This document shows positions 57,184 to 64,000 of a DNA stretch of 64,000 nucleotides, piece after piece. The number at the start of each line of letters is the position of its first letter. The first letter of the stretch is position 1. The notes below the pieces were generated by a model, which did no database searches, was not told the DNA's origin, and saw only the letters and a list, made by a program, of their open reading frames with translations. The DNA lies in assembly GCF_014633365.1 (NCBI RefSeq), contig NC_068340.1:40696328-40760327 (forward strand), in the 5' to 3' direction. Origin of the DNA: Diospyros lotus. Lineage: Eukaryota > Streptophyta > Magnoliopsida > Ericales > Ebenaceae. Both the position numbers and the translations under genes were made by a program.

Positions 57184-57700
57184 GGCTGTGTTCTCTTTGC
57201 TTTTTAATTTTTAGTTTTGAGTTTTGAATTCATTTTTAATTTTCTGTTTTGGTAGTCTATTTTTAGAAAATTAAAAATGCGTACTCTTTGTTATTTTAAA
57301 AAACTATTTCTCAAAACAGAAAATTAAAAAACACGTACTCTTTGAAATTTTGAAAATAATTTTGTAATGATATTTTATTCAATAAATTTGATTATTCAAT
57401 AAATTAAAAATATTTAATGTTAATAAATTATTAAAAAAATATATGCATTTTAAATTTAATGAATTTTGTAATATTTTTTCAATTATAATAATAAAATATG
57501 AATAAATAAATGTGTTTTGAGTTTATAGTTTGTTTTGGATAAAAACACTTAAAATAATTTTTTGTTGTTTTGAGTTTTCTTTACAATTTTCTTTTTGTTT
57601 TCAAAAATATATTTTTAAAAATAGTAAAAAGAACGCATTTTCATTATTTTAGAAAGTCAAAAACTAAAAATAACTTCAAAACAGCAAAAAAAACGCAGCC
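57184..57700. mobile_element. Harbinger/Tourist-like MITE, copy 2
   Basis: A 517-bp element starting GGCTGTGTTCTCTTTGC and ending AAAAAAAACGCAGCC, with TTA directly on both sides (57181-57183 and 57701-57703), the 3-bp duplication typical of PIF/Harbinger. It matches 3521-4048 throughout, for example GATATTTTATTCAATAAATT and TAATAATAAAATATGAATAA. Confidence 0.85.
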
Positions 57701-60059
57701 TTAGTATTTAATTTATGCCAACCACTCAGCTAACAACTCCAATACACACACACACCATTTTAACTACCCATTTCTAGGGTTTATGTTGTAAATGAAATTT
57801 GATACAGTTCTCTAAATAATCTCAAAACTAGTTTTCAATTTTTTAGTTAAATTATTTTTAATAGTAAAAAATAAGTACAATAGTTTCTTTCTCTTTTTTT
57901 TTTTGCTTGAATTATTTTAATTCCAAAAATTATGGAGTTATTTGTTTTGATATATAAAATAGATTCTGAGTCTAAAACATTTTTCTTAATTTTCATTATC
58001 ATCTCCAATATCAATTATTCAAATAAGACCTTAATATACTTCAAGGAAAAGGTGCTACATAACAAAATATAAGGGGTAACTCTGTAATGATCACAACTTA
58101 CGAGATGTATATATATAAGCGAGAATGTTTTATTATCAGCGTCTGACAACATAATATTTTCTCAATATAGACAAAATGAGAGGAGAGCATGGGCCCCACC
58201 TCTTTTCTCCCCCAAATAACCCCCTTTGAATGCCCTCATTAGACAAATCCGACGTGGATAAGAAAATAAATCTATATATACAAGAGAAATTAATATTATA
58301 AATATTCGATTTATTCTGACACCGGACTATGTATATTCTATTTTTTTTTATTGTCTGACTTAAGTATCGTACGACAATTTTAGAGGTATCCCAGACAATT
58401 CAATTTACAATGTGTTTGCTAGTTGATTCAAGTGATTGTAAGAAAAAAAAATTGAGATTGAATTAACAGCAACTTAGATTTAATAAAATCTTATTATTGT
58501 GAATTTTCAAATCATATCACGAATAATTTAAAGTTAAACCTAACATGAGTTAGAATATTATTTTGAAAAATATTTTTTGGTAATATTATTTTAAAATTTT
58601 TGTAATAATATTATTTTTTAAAATCAAATAGATTGAAGCATTTTGTACTATTTTTGTGTTTTTGGGGTTTGTTGTAGTACAAAATATGCCTTTGTACGCA
58701 CATTGCAGATTCTTGTACGGTCCAATGTGCTCCATTCAATTCCATTTGGCTGTGGCCCCCACGATCGCTTTCAATTTATTATATAAATTAAAAGTTTATT
58801 CTCAAATTATAGTAAATTTAAAATTTTAATATTTTTTAAATAATTTGTCCTAATTTTAATAATTTTTGTAGAAAAAAGATTAGTCATTCACCTCAAGTCC
58901 TAACATATAATTGTTATCAATGTTCAGCCCACTTGACATATTTAATTAATTTTTGGAGTTTCGATAATTAACAAAAAATCAATCTTGACTTATGTACAAA
59001 TAATTAATCTCTAATTTTATTTTTAATATTTTTTATGACTTTAATTTCAATAAAGTATTTTTATTTATTTAGTAAAACCGTTTTGCAAATATGATTTAAT
59101 GGAGCAAATTCATTTTCTGCATATTTGGATCATTAGTCAACTAAGCCCATGGCGTTAGTCGACTTAGCAGAGAACATACCTGCATAAGTGTTTTCTCTCT
59201 TGCAGCATTAGTCAACTTGGCCGAAAAGTGTTCTTTAATCAATCGACTAAACCTCCCCATAAGTTAACACTAGATCCAGATAAATTGACTCCAAATTTAG
59301 CTTAATCGACTAAAGATTCAGCATTAGTCAACTAAAGATTTAGCTTAGTTGACTACTCGAGTCTAACATAAAAAAATTTAAAAGAAAAACAAGTCGCCTT
59401 AATGAGTATAGAAACGAGTTAAGCGTGGATTGAAGGCTCCCCAATTACATTCTAACCATTCCAAAAGCTGTCAAAAGAATTTCCAAAGTCCTCATTGTTA
59501 CATCCAATATTTGCAAGGCTTGCGTGCCCTATTGCTCAATCAATATCAAGCCTATGGCAATCAGAGATTGAAGCGCTAAAAAGTGATTCTTTTTCATCTC
59601 CATAAACTAATGGTATAATCAATTATTATTTTACTATTGCCTTGTAATATTTTGATTTCATGGTTTATTTGTGTCCCTATGAAAATGATCTCTGTAATCT
59701 TTAAACTCTTGTATAGTTTGTTTCGGTTTCCTAGATCCGATAAAAATCTAGGTGTTTGTGTGTAGTTTCCAAAGTAAACTAAGGAAAACCTTGGCATTGA
59801 TTGGTTTAGCAGAACCCCAAAAGTAGTTGAAATCTTGGAAGAGTGGATTAAGTGTTTGTGATACACCGAACCACTATATATTACTGTGTTTATTATTTAT
59901 TACCTTGACATTTGTGTTGTTGATTGCAGCAACATAGATATAACATAAGATTGAATAAATAATCTCACAAATAAAATAATTAAATAAGAAAAAATATTTT
60001 TTATCACTTAATTCACCCTCTCTTGAGTGGCTATTACCTAATGGACCAACAATCAAGTC

Positions 60060-60240
60060 CTCAAGTAGCGTAGATGTCTCACCCCATGCGTTTGGAAGCT
60101 TGTAATATTATGAGATCGTGAGTTTGATTTTATTTTCGTATGAAAATGCACAATCAATTGTGTTTATCCAATAAATCAGGTCCCATTCGACTCATAGCGA
60201 ACCTATTCTTTCACCTAGACCCACGAAACAGGCAGATCGA
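60060..60240 (+). mobile_element. SINE-like repeat, shared with 8940-9110
   Basis: AGATCGTGAGTTTGATTTT (B-box-like) is followed by AATCAATTGTGTTTATCCAA and a TTCACCTAGACCCACG end. It shares ordered motifs with 8940-9110. Probably a decayed tRNA-derived SINE with approximate borders. Confidence 0.35.
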
Positions 60241-60617
60241 AGGTTTTAAAGAAAATGAAATAAGTTCGGGATGAAAGTTGACTATGGTCGAGGAACCTTT
60301 CGAGTTTCCCATGTTACAAAAAATATATATATAATTTTAAATTTAAATTAAATTAGTCTTTATCATAATTTTGAGATTATTTGGTACAAATTTGAGTCTA
60401 ATTGATAATTTGTGAAAAAAATATTTTTAAATTGAATTCTCAAATATCGAACTCAACATGATGCATGGTAAAGTTTGTATGGTCATGCATGTCATTTGTG
60501 GTGTTCTACCCATATACTATGTGACGAGGTCGCTCTAGGTACTACTTACCTCTTTTGGTTGGTACGGAGATTTGCCTACCATGTTGTGTGGTTTTAATTG
60601 ACTCATGTGATGTGGAT

Positions 60618-61474
60618 GGCCAAATTCCTATATTTTGTTTTTGTATTTTTACAGGTTTTTTTATTTTTATGTTTGTAGTTATTCAATTTTTTGTTATTTT
60701 GACTATATCTCTTAGCCTAATTTTGAATTAATTTAACTCTTGTATTTTGATCTTTTTTTGTATGGTAACATGAATTTTTTGTTATTTCAATTACACCGTT
60801 AAACTCATATTTTTTAGTCAATTTAATCTCTATTTTTTTATATAAATAAAAAAAATAAAAGTAGATAACAAAGTAAATGTTATACTCTATTAAAATCAGA
60901 GTACATTGGTTAAATAGACTTGAAAATACATGTTTAAGAGTGTAATCGAAATAATGAAAAATTCAACTTACCACACAAAAAAAGGTTAAAGTATAGTAAT
61001 TAAATTAACTCAAAAATATATATCCAATATATGTTTGAGGGTGGGCAATTCCCCCTCTCCCCCCTCCCTCAACTTCTAAAATTACTCTTGGCCTTTGATG
61101 TTGTGCATATAAATTATTTTGCTTTCTAATATTTGTTCATCTTGAAATAAGAAAATAAGAGATAATTAAATATTACCAATTAATATGGGAGAGAGAATTG
61201 GGATAAAAAAGAAAAAAAAGGATGAGATAGAAGATAGATATTGTTTCGATAGAAAAAATTGAAAAAATAAGTTTTCTAATAGTTTAGGAAGACAAAGAGA
61301 CAAATCCACATTTGGTGTGTTATAAAAAAAATTAGTATATAAATTTGACATTTTTGTCCCCCACCTAATGTTGTGACTCCACTACTATTTAGTGATATAA
61401 TTAAAATAATAAAAAAATTAAATAATTATATAAAATAAACATAAAAATATATAAAAAAAAATATAGGTTTAGCC
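60618..61474. mobile_element. Foldback MITE, copy 3, with a nested element
   Basis: Starts GGCCAAATTCCTATATTTTG and appears to end AAAAATATAGGTTTAGCC. The left half carries TTTTTGTTATTTTGACTAT and the right half complements such as GTAATCGAAATAATGAAAAA. The stretch 61030-61388 is a different repeat inserted within it, since the AATTAAAATAATAAAAAAATT pattern resumes afterwards. Confidence 0.5.
61030..61388 (-). mobile_element. CAGTGGCGGA-type MITE nested in the foldback element
   Basis: Read on the minus strand it begins TAGTAGTGGAGTCACAACAT and contains GGTGGGGGACAAAAATGTC, then ends with a GGGCAATTCCCCC-type box on the plus strand. It resembles the element at 47199-47380 in its ends and in the TATACTAATTTTT motif. 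Confidence 0.45.
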
Positions 61475-62679
61475 TCATGTGACAAGAGTAATTTGCATGA
61501 ACTAATTGGATTAATCAATATTTCGGGTTTTAAAAAAAAATATGTATATATATATAAATTTTAAAAATTATAACAAAAAACCTATAAATTGTTTAATCCG
61601 TTAAAGTCACTTCCACGTTACGTAAACGAGTGGTGGCTGCTGGTGGGTCAACGCGATTCACCGGCCAATCGCACGTTAGGTCACAGCTGACGCGGCCACA
61701 CGGAATCGAAGGCCAACACGTTCTATTTCTTTATTTCCCTTTTTATACTCTCTTTTAAGTAACAATCCTAACCTTAACCCTCATCTTAACTATATATAAA
61801 TATATATATATATGGTAAAATGATATTATATATATATATATATATGCACAGAGAGAAGGAAACAAGCGAAGGACGGTAACGATTATGAAGAAAGAGTGTG
61901 ACAACTACGACGGAGAACGATGAATGACGACGATAATGATCGATCTGGGCTTTCTCTTGCTCACGACGACGATGATTGATCTGAAAACTGGATCGACCAT
62001 CAATCTGGGCTTCCTCCTACTCAAGGCCACCTCATAGAAAGCAACCAATAGCCTTTTGTTCTTGCCGGTCGATGACGTCTTTTGCTGGCTGTCTCGCCAT
62101 CGCCATCGCCATCGATCGCTTAAGCTGGCCCCATCGACATCAACGATTGGCCATCAATCTTCCATATTCGACCTTTTTCTAAATTGGCCTCCATCGCCAC
62201 CTCCAATTTTTAGATCGGTCGTCGCTTCCAACCTAGCATTGTCGTCTTCCTCGTTCTTCGCCTGCCTGCCTTTGTAAATATATCTACAACACACGCATGC
62301 GCGCACACACACACATATATATATATATAACATATATTTATATTTAACATTATTTTAGTTTTTATTTTTTTACACGTGTGCATTTGGTGCTTACTCAAAA
62401 TGTTTGAAAATGTCAGGTGGCATGCCACTTCAACGGGTCTTGAACGCATCTCGAATCGGATTTTGATTGTAAATAAAATTGTAACTAATTGATTAAATCG
62501 GGACCTCATTGTTAAAATTAAAATTTTTGGATAAAATTGTAAAAACGTAAAAAGATTTGAATTTTTCGTACTAATACCCCTATATATATATATATATTTT
62601 GTAATGCGAGAAACTTGAGGGTTTTCTGATCATAGATAATGTTTAACCGGATTGTCTTACGCTCTTTAAAGCTTGTAGT

Positions 62680-63990
62680 CCACCTTGAATATGTTATTCC
62701 AGTATCACTTTATTTCATTTAAAATTTATTTTACATTTTGGAGACCACTTTGAAATTTTTTAAGACTTAATATTGAGAGGTAATGCACAAGCTCTCATGC
62801 ACAAGAACTTCGAAATTGTGAGGTTTTCAAAACGTTTTTTTATCTCAAGATGTCAAGCAATATCAAAAAAAATATTTTTGGACCGTTTTCGTAATGTTAG
62901 AAATGTTTTTGGATCGTTTCATAATATTAAAAAAATATTAAAAATGTGTTTCAAATTTGAAAATACATTTTTATTCCACGATTATATTAAAGACGAAAGC
63001 AGTTTTATTTCTACTATTTTGGCGATCATAAAAAATATAGATAATTTATATTTATATTTACTTAAATAAATAATAAAATTTATGTTTATATTTGAGGAAA
63101 ATGTTGTGTTATTTATATTGAGCAACATAATATTTGCTCGGCACGGGCAAATGCAAGAGGGCAAGCGTGGCCCCATCCCACACACACCCTTGCTAGCCCG
63201 CATTGGATTATATTTATATAAACACCTTTATATTTTTTTTTTATGCATTCCTCTAACATTTTTGTTTTTAATTTTTTTTAAAAAAATATTATTATTTTTT
63301 ATTTTTTTTGTTTTTGTACAAACTAGTGCACAAATATGCGTAAAAAGAAAAAAATATTCAATATAATATATCTACAATGGTGGAAGAAGTTCAAGAATAA
63401 AATTGAATCAAACCAATTTGACTAGATCGATTTGATTTTTTTAAAAATTTATGTTATAAAATTTTAATATTATTAAATATATTTTAAAATTAAAACCTAA
63501 CCTAAACTAAGTGGGTTGATTGGATCGATTTTATATTTAAATTTACAAACTCGATGATGATTAAATGGCCAAATTCATATTTTTGTCTCATGTAATTATT
63601 CAAATTTTTATTATTTTAATTACATTCTTGAACTTAATTTTTGACTTAATTTAACCATTATATTTTAACTTTTTTCTATGAGGTAAGTCAAAATTTTTAT
63701 TATTTCGATTATACTCTAAATCAATATTTTTGAATCAATTCAACCCCAATATTTTCATGAATAAAAAAAAATAAAATAAGATAATAAAATACATATTATA
63801 TTTTATTCAGATCAAAGTATAAGGGTAAATTGACTTAAAAATGCAGATTTAAGGGTATAATCAAAACAATAAAAAATTTAGCTTATTACAAAAAAAAATC
63901 AAAATATAAGAATTAAAAATATAATTTTAGAGGTATAATTAAAATAACAAAAAATTAGATAATTATATAAAAATATAAATATAAATTTGG
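62680..63990 (+). repeat. Composite dispersed repeat, copy 2
   Basis: Same order and orientation as 28040-29216 (see the shared landmarks there). It differs by an insertion-like GC-richer stretch near 63130-63215 (GCACGGGCAAATGCAAGAGG). Its right third is a foldback unit starting GGCCAAATTCATATTTTTG at 63567. It runs almost to the window end. Confidence 0.75.
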
Positions 63991-64000
63991 TGATGAATAA

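Larger units (their letters stand above)
54866..64000. other. Gene-free right flank made of MITEs and AT-rich DNA
   Basis: After the root-cap promoter I see no gene in more than 9 kb. The recognisable content is repeats listed separately. A GC-richer stretch near 61600-62280 (many GACGAC, GATCG and CATCGCCATCG motifs) has short open frames but no recognisable protein. The stretch 57710-60060 shows nothing I can name. Confidence 0.6.

Noticed and set aside
62056..62277. A 73-codon frame with His/Arg and Pro/Ser runs
   Set aside because: It comes from CATCGC-type simple repeats in a GC-richer stretch; no family, no splice partners.
1..64000. A CRISPR array, phage, operon or biosynthetic cluster
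   Set aside because: No regularly spaced identical repeats with unique spacers, no prokaryotic gene layout and no functionally linked enzyme set; this is plant nuclear DNA with unrelated genes.

Overview
This is a 64 kb piece of a plant nuclear genome, almost certainly a eudicot. The long non-coding stretches are AT-rich. The genes are split by introns with GT-AG borders, and several families are plant-type (a root-cap-type secreted protein, a chloroplast-type aspartyl aminopeptidase, a plant type I inositol polyphosphate 5-phosphatase). hAT, Ty1/copia, LINE and MITE remnants fill much of the rest. I see no bacterial operon, CRISPR array or rRNA.

Layout: (1) 1-6 kb is AT-rich, gene-free DNA with a Harbinger-like MITE, a tRNA-derived SINE candidate and three imperfect tandem repeats. 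(2) 6.09-6.82 kb, minus strand, is a single-exon Yip1-family (YIPF5-like) Golgi membrane protein. (3) 9.52-18.56 kb, plus strand, is a complete nine-exon M18 aspartyl aminopeptidase with a plastid-type N-terminus. (4) 20.3-22.2 kb, plus strand, is an NFU4/NFU5-like Fe-S scaffold gene whose C-terminal NifU domain is well preserved but whose N-terminal Nfu_N domain I cannot find. (5) 23.48-26.62 kb is an apparently intact hAT transposon with a 674-residue transposase, 12-bp terminal inverted repeats and a perfect 8-bp target duplication. (6) 29.77-42.58 kb, plus strand, is a 14-exon MFS (TetA/HIAT1-like) transporter whose 7.7 kb first intron holds a degenerate copia element with both LTRs. (7) 45.74-52.27 kb, minus strand, is a type I inositol polyphosphate 5-phosphatase in seven recognised exons; its first coding exon is unresolved, and its introns carry MITEs and a long hairpin. 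(8) 53.52-54.87 kb, minus strand, is a two-exon root-cap-family secreted protein. (9) 55-64 kb is gene-free and built from several MITE-like families, including copies of repeats found elsewhere in the window.

The host genes are unrelated single-copy-type genes and do not form a pathway. The exon joins were worked out by hand from GT-AG borders, phase and family resemblance. All joins in the aminopeptidase, the transporter, the phosphatase (from its first recognised exon) and the root-cap gene keep the reading frame.

I found no convincing undescribed biological system. The points most worth a second look are the intact hAT element with GAACCGG-rich ends inserted in a tandem repeat, the NFU gene lacking its N-terminal domain, the long tandem-repeat hairpin in the phosphatase intron, complementary GA/CT tracts around the first exon of the transporter, and a composite repeat present twice, about 35 kb apart.
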